64,000 nt of DNA, taken from positions 6,706,001 to 6,770,000 of the forward strand of contig NZ_CP120997.1 of the NCBI RefSeq assembly GCF_030719295.1, read 5' to 3'. Below, in pieces: positions 1 through 7,877 of this stretch. This stretch comes from Streptomyces sp. Mut1 (GTDB lineage Bacteria; Actinomycetota; Actinomycetes; Streptomycetales; Streptomycetaceae). How positions within the stretch are numbered: the first letter of the stretch is position 1; each line of letters opens with the position of its first letter. Made by a program: the position numbers and the translations under genes. The notes under the pieces are model-generated. The model did no database searches, was not told where the DNA came from, and saw nothing but the letters and a program-made list of their open reading frames with translations.

Positions 1-110
1 AATCCGACCCGGTCGGGGAGCCCAGCGGCCGTGTCGACCGGTGGGGTGTCGGGTTTCCAGCGTACGGGGATGCACGGCTGGTCGATCAGGTTGTAGGTGC
101 CCGTCGGCAT
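1..110 (-). CDS. casA: CasA/Cse1 N-terminus, type I-E Cascade large subunit (partial)
   Basis: An ATG on the minus strand at 110 opens a frame starting MPTGTYNLIDQPCIPVRW that stays open to the left edge (36 codons seen). This opening is typical of Cse1/CasA, the large Cascade subunit that reads the PAM and recruits Cas3. The same N-terminus recurs at 3459, where it is broken. This copy is still intact at the edge, so it is the likely functional one, with casB-E expected further left. About 165 bp separate it from the cas3 remnant upstream, and that spacer is homologous to the cas3-casA spacer at 3460-3571. Only the N-terminus is visible, so integrity downstream cannot be judged. Confidence 0.75.
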   Translation of the reverse strand, partial: MPTGTYNLIDQPCIPVRWKPDTPPVDTAAGLPDRVG

Positions 111-275
111 GGATATGTCCTGTCGTCGTTCAGACAGTGCGGGGAGGAGCAGAGAGGTCGACCAGGCCGTGCACGCCACAGCCGTCCGAACCAGCCCCAA
201 GCAGCCTTCGCGCCCGCCTGCATAGGGCGCGGAACGCTGCAATCGGAATGTAGTCGAAGCGCATACAAGAGGTAA
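111..275 (-). other. Duplicated cas3-casA intergenic segment
   Basis: Much of this stretch (about 111-228) matches 3460-3567 closely, including the bases around the casA start and the run covering CAGACAGTGCG, GGAGGAGCAGAG and AACCAGCCCCAAG. It is the non-coding gap between cas3 and casA and marks one edge of a segmental duplication. I see no gene of its own. Confidence 0.6.
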
Positions 276-650
276 TCAAAACGTGAAGATCACTTGAGTT
301 CGAGACCGAACCAGTGACTGCTCGACAACCTGCGTCGCCGCCAGCACGGACGCCGGGCGAACCGCTACCGGCTCGTCGGCCGGGAGCGGCTTACCGAGAT
401 CCCCTACACAGTCGGCTGTGATGGACCCCCGCACACTCGCCGGGTGCCGGGAACTAAGCGGCCTCACCCCACGAGGGCGCGCGGCAAGACCGGGGAAGAC
501 CGCCCGGATGCCCCTGAGATGACAGATCACCGAGTACGGCCGTGTCAGCCCGTGCTCCTTCTCCCGCATCCGCGCATCCAGAACACAATGGTCTAAGGCT
601 CCTGCGCCGTTCTTCTTCACGACGACAGAGATACCAGCCCCCACTGACAT
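276..650 (-). pseudogene. cas3: Cas3 remnant with internal deletion and lost C-terminus
   Basis: Translation from the ATG at 650 gives a Cas3 N-terminus (MSVGAGISVVVKKNG, then RPYSVICHL) that parallels the intact gene at 3572-6478. Near 495-515 it jumps to sequence matching residues about 630-690 of intact Cas3 (GLAARP, SITADC, ATQVVEQSL). About 575 codons, covering the HD nuclease and helicase motifs I-III, are missing. It ends with a stop soon after EQSL, so motif VI and the C-terminal domain are also gone. It cannot encode a working Cas3. Its flanks (leader and three-repeat array on one side, casA spacer on the other) mirror those of the intact copy, so the two came from one duplication. 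Confidence 0.8.
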
Positions 651-786
651 CAGCTCCAAATCCAGCAAACAGGGGGAGCAGCCTGGGATGGCCCGTACAC
701 TCGCTGCGCGATGATGACTGCACAGGACGGGATTCACGACGAACCCAGGCAAAGGAAGAGCAAAAGGGGTTCGATAAGGCCACGTG
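651..786 (+). promoter_or_regulatory. Leader of the three-repeat CRISPR remnant
   Basis: Aligns with the leader of the array at 6612. Both contain CGTACACTCGCTGCGCGATG (a TACACT -10-like hexamer at 696-701 here, 6515-6520 there) and both end in a GGCAAAGGAA / GCAAA-rich block just before the first repeat. The hexamer lies about 86 bp before the first repeat, close to 92 bp in the other array. The promoter function is inferred from this conservation. Confidence 0.5.
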
Positions 787-936
787 GTGCTCTCTGCGCG
801 AGCAGAGGTGAGCCGCAGCGCACGCGGGACGAACTTCTCGGTGACGGGTGCTCTCCGCGCGAGTGGAGGTGAGCTTCCGACCGGACGGAGGATGCCTACG
901 AGTGCGCGTGCTCTCTACGTGCGTGGAGGTGAGCCG
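787..936 (+). CRISPR. Three-repeat degenerate type I-E CRISPR remnant
   Basis: Repeats lie at 787-815, 848-876 and 908-936 with spacers of 32 and 31 nt. They match the 29-nt repeat of the arrays at 1411 and 6612 with substitutions. The first has CTCTGC...GCAGAG in place of CTCCGC...GCGGAG, a compensatory pair that keeps the stem. The second ends in GAGCTT instead of GAGCCG. The third has CTCTACGTGCGTGGAG, which weakens the hairpin. Orientation (GTGAGCCG handle at the right end) means transcription to the right, away from the cas3 remnant. Decay fits a dormant array. Confidence 0.85.
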
Positions 937-939
937 CCG

Positions 940-1388
940 GAGCCGATCGTGTTGCCCTTGCGCCCTGCGGCGGCGGTGCAAGCCCTTGAAATCGTCGCAA
1001 TGCTCCTGAGCCAGGTCGACCAGCAAGGTCAAACCGGCGTCGATGGAGAAGTTTGAACCAGATCGCCGTGCGGGCCACCACCTTCTCGGCGCTGGGCGAG
1101 CCCCTTGCTGTTCGAATGACGAACGGCAAGGCCGCCACCCGCTCATTGAGGCGGGCACATCCGGGCGAGGATGAGCTCCTTGGTCACCAGCCGCCAGAGT
1201 GGGTCACAGACCTTGTTGAACCGCCAGACCTTGGAACACGGTTTCATCGACTCCGGGCCGTCGCTCATGTCCCACACCTCCTCCTCGAACCAGTAACCGT
1301 GGCTGTCAGGGAGCATCGCCAGATCGGCCATCTCGGCGATGCCCACCCCGGCGAAGCGCGGCGTGACGCGGAGAGGAGGGAAGAACAA
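940..1388 (-). pseudogene. Tyrosine recombinase/integrase remnant
   Basis: The minus strand encodes, in successive shifted frames, pieces that join into one protein: a segment with WFEEEVWDMSD, VWRFNKVCDPLWRLVTKE and LILARM (1143-1388), then ALPFVIRTARG (about 1060-1140), then LAQEHCDDFKGLHRRRR (about 960-1020). The pattern VW.F....DPLWR.V.KE...AR followed by ALPF..RT and QEHCD resembles the N-terminal half of large actinobacterial phage-type integrases as I remember them. At least two frameshifts are needed and the catalytic half is absent. It is wedged between two CRISPR arrays. Family assignment is from memory. Confidence 0.45.
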
Positions 1389-1410
1389 GCCCAGTTGGCA
1401 CTCGGTCCCG

Positions 1411-2659
1411 CAGTTCGCCTCCGCTCGCGCGGAGAGGACATGGGCCCGCGGGCGGACGACCTCGCCGATACCGGCTCACCTCCGCTCGCGCGGAGAGGAC
1501 AGACCCCTTGACCTACGGGACGTCGGCACCTGCGGCTCACCTCCGCTCGCGCGGAGAGGACAGGAAGGTCTCGGGTCCGTCGGCACCCCGGGCCGGCTCA
1601 CCTCCGCTCGCGCGGAGAGGACTCAACTGATCACGCGTCAGGAGTCGGAACAGGCGGCTCACCTCCGCTCGCGCGGAGAGGACTCAACTGATCACGCGTC
1701 AGGAGTCGGAACAGGCGGCTCACCTCCGCTCGCGCGGAGAGGACCCGGGCGGGACCAGCCACGCCCGCAGCTCCGGCGGCTCACCTCCGCTCGCGCGGAG
1801 AGGACGGCGGGGACGGCGGGAAGGTTCGGTGCGGGCGCGGCTCACCTCCGCTCGCGCGGAGAGGACGTGACGAGCCCGCCGTCGAGGCGGTTGCCGTCCG
1901 GCTCACCTCCGCTCGCGCGGAGAGGACGTACTCGTCGGTCACGGCGTAGGCGGTGAGGGCGGCTCACCTCCGCTCGCGCGGAGAGGACCGGATCTGACCG
2001 CTGAACCCCTGCCGCGTTCGCGGCTCACCTCCGCTCGCGCGGAGAGGACTCGGCCTGCGCCTTCGCCCGGGCTTCCTCCGCCGGCTCACCTCCGCTCGCG
2101 CGGAGAGGACGCGCGGTAGGCGAGCGGGGACTCGAACCCCTACGGCTCACCTCCGCTCGCGCGGAGAGGACCGGTTGAGCTTGTTGCGGGCCTTCACCAG
2201 GAACGGCTCACCTCCGCTCGCGCGGAGAGGACGCGACCAGGCGCCGGAACTCGGCTTCGGCCCGCGGCTCACCTCCGCTCGCGCGGAGAGGACAGCGCAA
2301 GCACCGCGACGCGCTGACGACCTATCGGCTCACCTCCGCTCGCGCGGAGAGGACTGCGCGGTCTGGCTGGCCCCGTCGCGCATCGGCGGCTCACCTCCGC
2401 TCGCGCGGAGAGGACAAGTCCTCGAACTACGGCCGGGGCAACCCGACCGGCTCACCTCCGCTCGCGCGGAGAGGACGGGTTGGCCGCTCGCGCCACGGGC
2501 GGCCGGCCCGGCTCACCTCCGCTCGCGCGGAGAGGACGTGACCGTGTCGAAGGAGGCCGTGAGCAGCCTCGGCTCACCTCCGCTCGCGCGGAGAGGACGA
2601 GCGAGTTGGTTCGCGTAACTGCGGATGTGGCGGCTCACCTCCGCTCGCGCGGAGAGGAC
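1411..2659 (-). CRISPR. Type I-E CRISPR array 1: 21 repeats, 20 spacers
   Basis: Repeat ends fall every 61 bp from 1439 to 2659, giving 29-nt repeats and 32-nt spacers. In crRNA orientation (minus strand) the repeat begins GTCCTCTCCGCGCGAGC and ends GGTGAGCCG, with a stem CTCCGC/GCGGAG and the type I-E style 8-nt handle GTGAGCCG. The leader end is at 2659, next to cas2. The far repeat (1411-1439) is degenerate, as expected for the oldest end. The spacers at 1623-1654 and 1684-1715 are identical. The spacer at 2111-2142 resembles the 3' end of a tRNA. Repeats in this array have C at the third position where array 2 has G. Confidence 0.98.
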
Positions 2660-2700
2660 CCTCTTTGACCTGGCCCGCTAGAGGGGCTTTGCCGTTTCTT
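2660..2700 (-). promoter_or_regulatory. Leader end of CRISPR array 1
   Basis: On the minus strand the last ~40 nt before the first repeat read GAAACGGCAAAG...CAGGT...AGG. This aligns with the block before array 2 (GAACGGCAAAG...CAGGT...AAGG) and, more loosely, with that before the three-repeat remnant. It overlaps the end of cas2, so the leader is unusually compact and the array may be transcribed together with cas2 as well as from any promoter inside it. A role in spacer integration is inferred from position and conservation. Confidence 0.5.
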
Positions 2701-2989
2701 GACTTTCGCGTTTTAAGGCGATGAGGGTGAGGCCGTCGAAGTCGAGGGGTTCGCGGCGGCGGGTTCCGGCTGTGTGTAGTTGGAAGCCTTGTTCGTTGTC
2801 GGCGGGGTGGGCGAGGACGGCGAGGCCGTCGTGGGTGCAGGCGGTGGCGGCTGCCCGGAGTTCGTCGCGGACGCGGGCTGAGACGGTGCCGACGTAGAGC
2901 TCGGGGGTGACTTCGAGGAGCCAACGGGTGAGGGCGCCGCGTAGATGGTCGGGTACGGCGGTGGCGGAGATGACAATCATTGAAGACAT
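2678..2989 (-). CDS. cas2: Cas2 (type I-E adaptation protein)
   Basis: 103 aa. The sequence MIVISATAVPDHLRGALTRW, followed by LYVGTVSARVRDEL, a DNEQGFQ segment and FDGLTLIALK, is the pattern of type I-E Cas2, the dimer that bridges two Cas1 dimers during spacer integration. It starts at ATG 2989; an in-frame ATG at 2980 is equally possible and matches the usual Cas2e start better. It lies directly beside the leader of array 1, as usual, but no cas1 is found beside it: a casA fragment ends 28 bp upstream. Leu92 is a TTA codon, the codon read by the bldA tRNA in Streptomyces, so full-length product may depend on development. Confidence 0.9.
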   Translation of the reverse strand: MSSMIVISATAVPDHLRGALTRWLLEVTPELYVGTVSARVRDELRAAATACTHDGLAVLAHPADNEQGFQLHTAGTRRREPLDFDGLTLIALKRESQETAKPL

Positions 2990-3017
2990 GTGCGCCGCCT
3001 TGCTGGAGGGTAGCGGG

Positions 3018-3459
3018 TCATGGCTGTGTCCCGTGGTTGATGCCGGCGGGTACGGAGCCGGTGACCGGGTCCCAGAGGTCGACCATCTGTTCTTCGGGGT
3101 CGGGTCCCTCGTAGGTGCGGCTCGGGTCGAGGAGTTGCTGGGCGAAGTAGGCGTCGACCTTGGCGGCCTGAAGCCGGCCCTCGTCCAGGATGTCCAGCTG
3201 GTGCTCGTCCCAGTCGCCTGACGGACCTTGTTCGGTCAGGTCGGCGATGCGGGCGGTGATCGCGTACAGGACCCGCAGCAGGGCCGCGCGCGGGGGCGTC
3301 GGCGATGGCGAGGGGCTCGATGTCGTGGCTGCGCAGCAGGAGTTCACGGAAGCCGACCCGGTGGGGGAGGCCGGCCGCCGTGTCGACCGGTGGGGTGTCG
3401 GGTTTCCAGCGTACGGGGATGCACGGCTGGTCGATCAGGTTGTAGGTGCCCGTCGGCAT
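3018..3459 (-). pseudogene. casA: Truncated, frameshifted CasA/Cse1 copy
   Basis: From ATG 3459 the frame encodes MPTGTYNLIDQPCIPVRW, then RELLLRSHDIEPLAIADAP. A one-base shift near 3295 moves the Cse1 continuation (ALLRVLYAITARIADL, then LDEGRLQAAKVDAYFA) into the next frame. The match to Cse1 stops near 3140. The final ~40 codons (QLLDPSRTYEG, then VDLWDPVTGSVPAGINHG) do not look like Cse1 and may be the tail of Cas1, which would place the deletion junction between casA and the end of cas1. It stands between cas3 and cas2, the place where a complete casA-B-C-D-E-cas1 run would be expected. Non-functional. Confidence 0.75.
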
Positions 3460-3571
3460 GGAGATGTCCTGTCGTCGCCAGACAGTGCGAGGAGGAGCAG
3501 AGCGGTCGGCCTGGCCGTGCACGGCACAGCCGTGCGAACCAGCCCCAAGAAGCCTTCGTGCCCGCCTGAGA

Positions 3572-6478
3572 TTACTCGAATTCGAGACCGACATCCGAAA
3601 TTGAAACCGTAGAACGCCCGTGCCGACATCTCCATATGCCACCGGAGGGAGTCATCCGCAGCAAAACCAGGCCGCGCAGCGAAGGATGGGTGCCCCACTT
3701 CCTGGGAACAGCGCTGTCCGGCTCCTCCTCACGCAGCCAGCGCCCCGGGACGGGGGCGACGCGCCGTGCGACGTCGGCCAACTGTGGTGCTGTGAGCCCG
3801 TGACGGCCACCGGCCGGTACCGGGAGGCTGCCTTCGGGGTCGAGGGTGAACGTGCCGCCGGACTGTTCGTAGAGGCAGAGCACCCGGCCGGTATCAGCGC
3901 CGAGCCGGGTTGTGAGCATTTCCTCGCTCACCCCGGCCTCCCGAAGTGACAACTTGCTCAGATCACCCCGGACGTCCGCCGGTGCACAGATGCCCGTCCA
4001 GGCCGCCATGTGCCGTTCGGCTGCTTCACGGGCCAGCCGCTCCTCGTCGAACCGAGCCAGTTCCGCACGAACCGCCTCGTCCGCTTTGTCGACGAAGTCT
4101 TCGTCGTACACCGCATCCACCAGCCGCTGCACATCACCCGGCACCGCGATCCCCTGGCTTGCGAGGTCCGCAAGCATCCGCGAGGTGCGATGAAGCAGCG
4201 ACGCGTCGTAGACGGTGCCCCACGAACGAGGCACCGCCTCGCCCGGCTCCGTCAGGGGATCGAGCACCACAAGCACAGGCTCCTCCTCGGTGGCAGCCCA
4301 TGCCGGGCGCCCCGAGGGGCCCCGGCAGTGACGGCGTGCACGGCCCGCACGCTGCAACAGCTGTGCCAGCGGCGCCAGATCCGACACCACCAGGTCGAAA
4401 TCCAGGTCGAGTGACTGCTCGACCACCTGCGTTGCCACCAGCACGGACGCCGGACGCAGCGCGACCGGCTCGTCGGACGGGGCCGGTTTGCCGTAGGCCC
4501 GCTCGCAGTCGGCTGTGATCGATGCCCGTGCGTCTGCCGGGTACCGGGAATGAAGCAGCCGCAACCCACCGGGGCGCGCTGCAAGGTCGGGGAAGGCCGC
4601 CAGGAGGTCCCTGTACGTCTGCTGAGCCTCGGCCACCGTCGTACAGCACACCAGCGCCGTACCACCCACCTCGGCGACTGGTGCCAGCACCTCGCGAAGC
4701 GCTGCCCGGCGTCCGCCCTCGCGGACCGGCGAGCCGATCGGTTCCGCCGTGTCCCACGCCACCGCCCTGCGCGACACCATCAGAGTCCGTGCCCTATTGC
4801 TCAGCGTGCTCCGGACAGCCGAGACCTCGCCCGACCCTCCGCTCGCGAACAACCAGCCCGGATAGCGCGGAGCCACAGCAGACGGCTCATAGAACCCGGC
4901 ACCGCGCCGGTAGGCGTCCACCAGGGAGCCGGCCGAACGCCCCGTAAGCGTGGCCGACAACAGCACGACCGGCGCGCGCATCGTTCCCAGCCATTCCAGC
5001 AACCGAAGGAGCAGTTGATGCATCCACGGTCCGTAAGCGTGGGCCTCGTCCACGACGAACACCTTGTCCGACAGACCGAACAGCCGCAGAGCGTTGTAGC
5101 GAAGGGGCAGCACCGCGCTCAGCGCCTGGTCGATGGTGCCGACACCCAGCGGAGCGAGCAGGCCGCGCTTCGGGCCGCGCAGCCACCCATCCGCCTCCAC
5201 AACCGTCGACGCGCCCGCACTCACCACATCCGCCTGCCCGACGGCATCGCCGAACAGGTCCTGGCCCCCGTTGCCCGGCGAACTCAGCCAGGCCATGGAG
5301 TGCAGCAGCATCAACGCCCGCTCCCCGGACAACGCCTGGGAAGCGAACGCCTCCACTCGGGGCAGCATCGCGTCCGCCGTGCCCATCGTCGGCAGCGCGA
5401 AATACAAACCCCGACACCCCGCCGCGCGCCCCAACACCGAGGCGGCGAACAACGCCCCCTCAGTTTTGCCGTCACCGGTCGGAGCCGTCACCAGCACCAG
5501 CCCAGGACCGTGCTCGCGCACCAAACCGGGAAGATGCTCCGCGAGATCACGCTGCAGACTGTTCGGCTCAAAGGGGAACATCGCCGCAAAATCCTGCGAA
5601 GAAAACCGCGCCCGGCCCAGCCGCGCCGAACCCACCAGCTTCGGGGCAGCCCGCACCGCGCCCTGCCAATGCGCATCCACCTGCGCCGGCGTGCCCGACC
5701 AGCCGGAAGCCGGCAGGCGTGCCTCGATCGCCGAAGTCTGGCTTGCCAGCCAGTCGGCCACCACCACCGCTCCGGCCACGACCACGGCCAGCCCGGCCGG
5801 AAGCCCCCGAGCAGGAACCGCAATGGCTCCCATCACCCGCCGCACTTCCGCAAAGTGCACGCGCCGCTGATCAGCCCACCCAACCCCGCCCAGACCAGCG
5901 TTGTAAGCACTGGCTTGCGCCACCTGCTTGGACTTCAACACCGCCCCGAACGAACCATGGTGACCGCCCAGAAGCTGTGCGACCTGGTGGCTCACTGACC
6001 GGTGCATCCGCCGCCCGTCACCCGGATAGCCAACCTCTTCGAGCAACGCCGACAGCGACCAATGGGAAGCGATTTCGTGACGGAACTGCCTCTCGTACTC
6101 CGCACCAGGCGCGCTCACATAGGCGGAATCCTCGCGCAACAGTTCGTAGCAACTGGGAACCTGCGCCTGGAATGGTGGAGTGATCTTGCCGATGTCGTGC
6201 AACGCGGCCCAAAAGGAAACCACCGCGCGTGCCTCGGACAGACTCAGACCAAGAGCGCTTGCCACCGCTTCCCGGGTCTCCTGGCTCAGGACGACGTCCC
6301 AGAGCTCTCGGAACACGGCACCCGTGTCCAGAAGATGACAGATCACGGGGTACGGCCGTGTCAGCCCGCGTTCCTTCCCCCACATCCGCGCATCCAGAAG
6401 ACAGCCTTCCAGGGCACCTGCCGTATCGCTCTTTTCCACGAGCACAGAGATAGCACCCCCTACTGACAGCGCGCCCAT
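3572..6478 (-). CDS. cas3: Cas3 helicase-nuclease (type I-E)
   Basis: About 968 aa from ATG 6478; a later ATG at 6385 (MWGKERGLTRPYPV) is an alternative start. Cas3 is recruited by Cascade to a recognised target and unwinds and degrades it. Residue positions are from 6478: HD-nuclease motif HDIGK at about 94, further metal-site histidines (GGHHGSF) near 173, Walker A GDGKTE at 335-340, DEAH at 477-480, SAT at about 509, ATQVVEQSLDLDFD near 683 and QRAGRARR near 709. All key motifs are present, so it should be active. The frame stays open upstream into array 2, but that extension only translates repeats. It is followed by a dead casA, so its Cascade partner is probably the operon at the left edge. 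Confidence 0.95.
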   Translation of the reverse strand: MGALSVGGAISVLVEKSDTAGALEGCLLDARMWGKERGLTRPYPVICHLLDTGAVFRELWDVVLSQETREAVASALGLSLSEARAVVSFWAALHDIGKITPPFQAQVPSCYELLREDSAYVSAPGAEYERQFRHEIASHWSLSALLEEVGYPGDGRRMHRSVSHQVAQLLGGHHGSFGAVLKSKQVAQASAYNAGLGGVGWADQRRVHFAEVRRVMGAIAVPARGLPAGLAVVVAGAVVVADWLASQTSAIEARLPASGWSGTPAQVDAHWQGAVRAAPKLVGSARLGRARFSSQDFAAMFPFEPNSLQRDLAEHLPGLVREHGPGLVLVTAPTGDGKTEGALFAASVLGRAAGCRGLYFALPTMGTADAMLPRVEAFASQALSGERALMLLHSMAWLSSPGNGGQDLFGDAVGQADVVSAGASTVVEADGWLRGPKRGLLAPLGVGTIDQALSAVLPLRYNALRLFGLSDKVFVVDEAHAYGPWMHQLLLRLLEWLGTMRAPVVLLSATLTGRSAGSLVDAYRRGAGFYEPSAVAPRYPGWLFASGGSGEVSAVRSTLSNRARTLMVSRRAVAWDTAEPIGSPVREGGRRAALREVLAPVAEVGGTALVCCTTVAEAQQTYRDLLAAFPDLAARPGGLRLLHSRYPADARASITADCERAYGKPAPSDEPVALRPASVLVATQVVEQSLDLDFDLVVSDLAPLAQLLQRAGRARRHCRGPSGRPAWAATEEEPVLVVLDPLTEPGEAVPRSWGTVYDASLLHRTSRMLADLASQGIAVPGDVQRLVDAVYDEDFVDKADEAVRAELARFDEERLAREAAERHMAAWTGICAPADVRGDLSKLSLREAGVSEEMLTTRLGADTGRVLCLYEQSGGTFTLDPEGSLPVPAGGRHGLTAPQLADVARRVAPVPGRWLREEEPDSAVPRKWGTHPSLRGLVLLRMTPSGGIWRCRHGRSTVSISDVGLEFE

Positions 6479-6611
6479 ATCCACCGAACAGGGGACGGCG
6501 CGAGGGAGGGGCCGTACACTCGCTGCGCGATGTCGACGAGAGAGAACATGATGCGCCGTCATCCCTGGCAAAGGAACGGCAAAGGGCTTCCTTAGGGGCA
6601 GGTGGCGAAGG
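6479..6611 (+). promoter_or_regulatory. Leader and divergent promoter region between cas3 and CRISPR array 2
   Basis: 133 bp separate the cas3 start (minus) from the first repeat of array 2 (plus). The block with TACACT at 6515-6520 (TANNNT, -10-like) and the block GGCAAAGGGCTTCC before the repeat are both conserved in the leader at 651-786. The second block is also found beside array 1. The region probably carries the crRNA promoter, the integration signal and the cas3 promoter. No -35 hexamer is convincing. Confidence 0.55.
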
Positions 6612-7738
6612 GTGCTCTCCGCGCGAGCGGAGGTGAGCCGCCGGCCGGGGCCGGACGGCCGCCCGAGTACTGGTGCTCTCCGCGCGAGCGGAGGTGAGCC
6701 GAGGCTCGGCGCATCGCCGAGAAGCATGCAGCGGTGCTCTCCGCGCGAGCGGAGGTGAGCCGTCGAGGACGCTACCTCGGGCCTGGGGGGCCTGGTGCTC
6801 TCCGCGCGAGCGGAGGTGAGCCGCACCTCGCCGTTCGCTGACCCGCGCGGCGCGTGTGCTCTCCGCGCGAGCGGAGGTGAGCCGACTGGCGCCGGACTTC
6901 GGACCCTGCCGCTGACGTGCTCTCCGCGCGAGCGGAGGTGAGCCGTTCAGGGTGGTATCCACGGGCTACTCCTCGCCGTGCTCTCCGCGCGAGCGGAGGT
7001 GAGCCGGCGGTCATGCGATGGCTCCGATCAGGGCGTGGGTGCTCTCCGCGCGAGCGGAGGTGAGCCGTTTGCGACCCTCGATGTCCTGCGTGTCGGTGGG
7101 TGCTCTCCGCGCGAGCGGAGGTGAGCCGGCGTTCGAGCAGCTGCGGCATACGCAGGGCGCGTGCTCTCCGCGCGAGCGGAGGTGAGCCGGCGACCGCCTC
7201 CCGTACATCAACATCGCGAACGTGCTCTCCGCGCGAGCGGAGGTGAGCCGTACTTCAACGACAGCGCCACCCTGTTCGGGCCGTGCTCTCCGCGCGAGCG
7301 GAGGTGAGCCGGCGATCTCGTGCCTGCTGTCGGGGACGAGCTAGTGCTCTCCGCGCGAGCGGAGGTGAGCCGGATTACAAGGTTGAGTGGTTCTACGGGG
7401 ACCCGTGCTCTCCGCGCGAGCGGAGGTGAGCCGTAGCTGGTGGCCAACTGGACAACGATCTCGCCGTGCTCTCCGCGCGAGCGGAGGTGAGCCGGACATG
7501 CCGTCTCCTAGGGGGTGAGCCGCAGTGTGCTCTCCGCGCGAGCGGAGGTGAGCCGACGTCACTGCCGATCGTGTAGATCGTCCGCAGGTGCTCTCCGCGC
7601 GAGCGGAGGTGAGCCGTCGTCGCCGTCCGCCTCGGGCGGCGGGGTCTTGTGCTCTCCGGGCGAGCGGAGGTGTGCCGACCAGACAGTCTCGGTGACGGAT
7701 GCGGAATTGGTGCTCTTCGTGCCAGGTGAAGCCACCTG
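6612..7738 (+). CRISPR. Type I-E CRISPR array 2: 19 repeats, 18 spacers
   Basis: Repeats start every 61 bp from 6612 to 7710. Each is 29 nt, beginning GTGCTCTCCGCGCGAGC and ending GGTGAGCCG. Repeats 1-17 are essentially identical. The 18th (7649) has two changes and the 19th (7710-7738) keeps only GTGCTCT and scattered bases, so the right end is the old end and transcription runs rightwards from the leader. Spacers are 32 nt. Several read as open protein code, for example DYKVEWFYGD at 7373-7404 and YFNDSATLFG at 7251-7282, suggesting phage or plasmid genes as sources. The spacer at 7495-7526 contains GGTGAGCCG, the repeat's own 3' end. Confidence 0.98.
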
Positions 7739-7877
7739 CACCCCCGGGGGGATCATCCAGTCCCGCCCCGCCGCACTGACCTGCTTGATCCTGCCGCGAG
7801 GAGATGTCCTGAGCCTTGCTGCCCACGGATCAAAAGCCGGTATCCGGCGTCGGCGCCGAGACGGCACCGTCGGCCGC

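Noticed and set aside
2111..2142. A tRNA gene fragment
   Set aside because: Only the T-arm and acceptor-like bases are present and they fill exactly one 32-nt spacer, so it is a spacer and not a tRNA gene.
1339..2668. Open frames with repeated GSPPLARRG / LTSARAERT peptides
   Set aside because: These are translations of the CRISPR repeats; the 61-bp period walks through frames and gives no protein.
6479..6826. N-terminal extension of Cas3 upstream of 6478
   Set aside because: The extension translates array 2 repeats and the leader; the intact gene starts at 6478 or 6385.
7559..7867. Minus-strand frame with RIKQVSAAGRDWMIPPG
   Set aside because: The short segment looks protein-like, but most of the frame runs through CRISPR repeats and no family or start is supportable.
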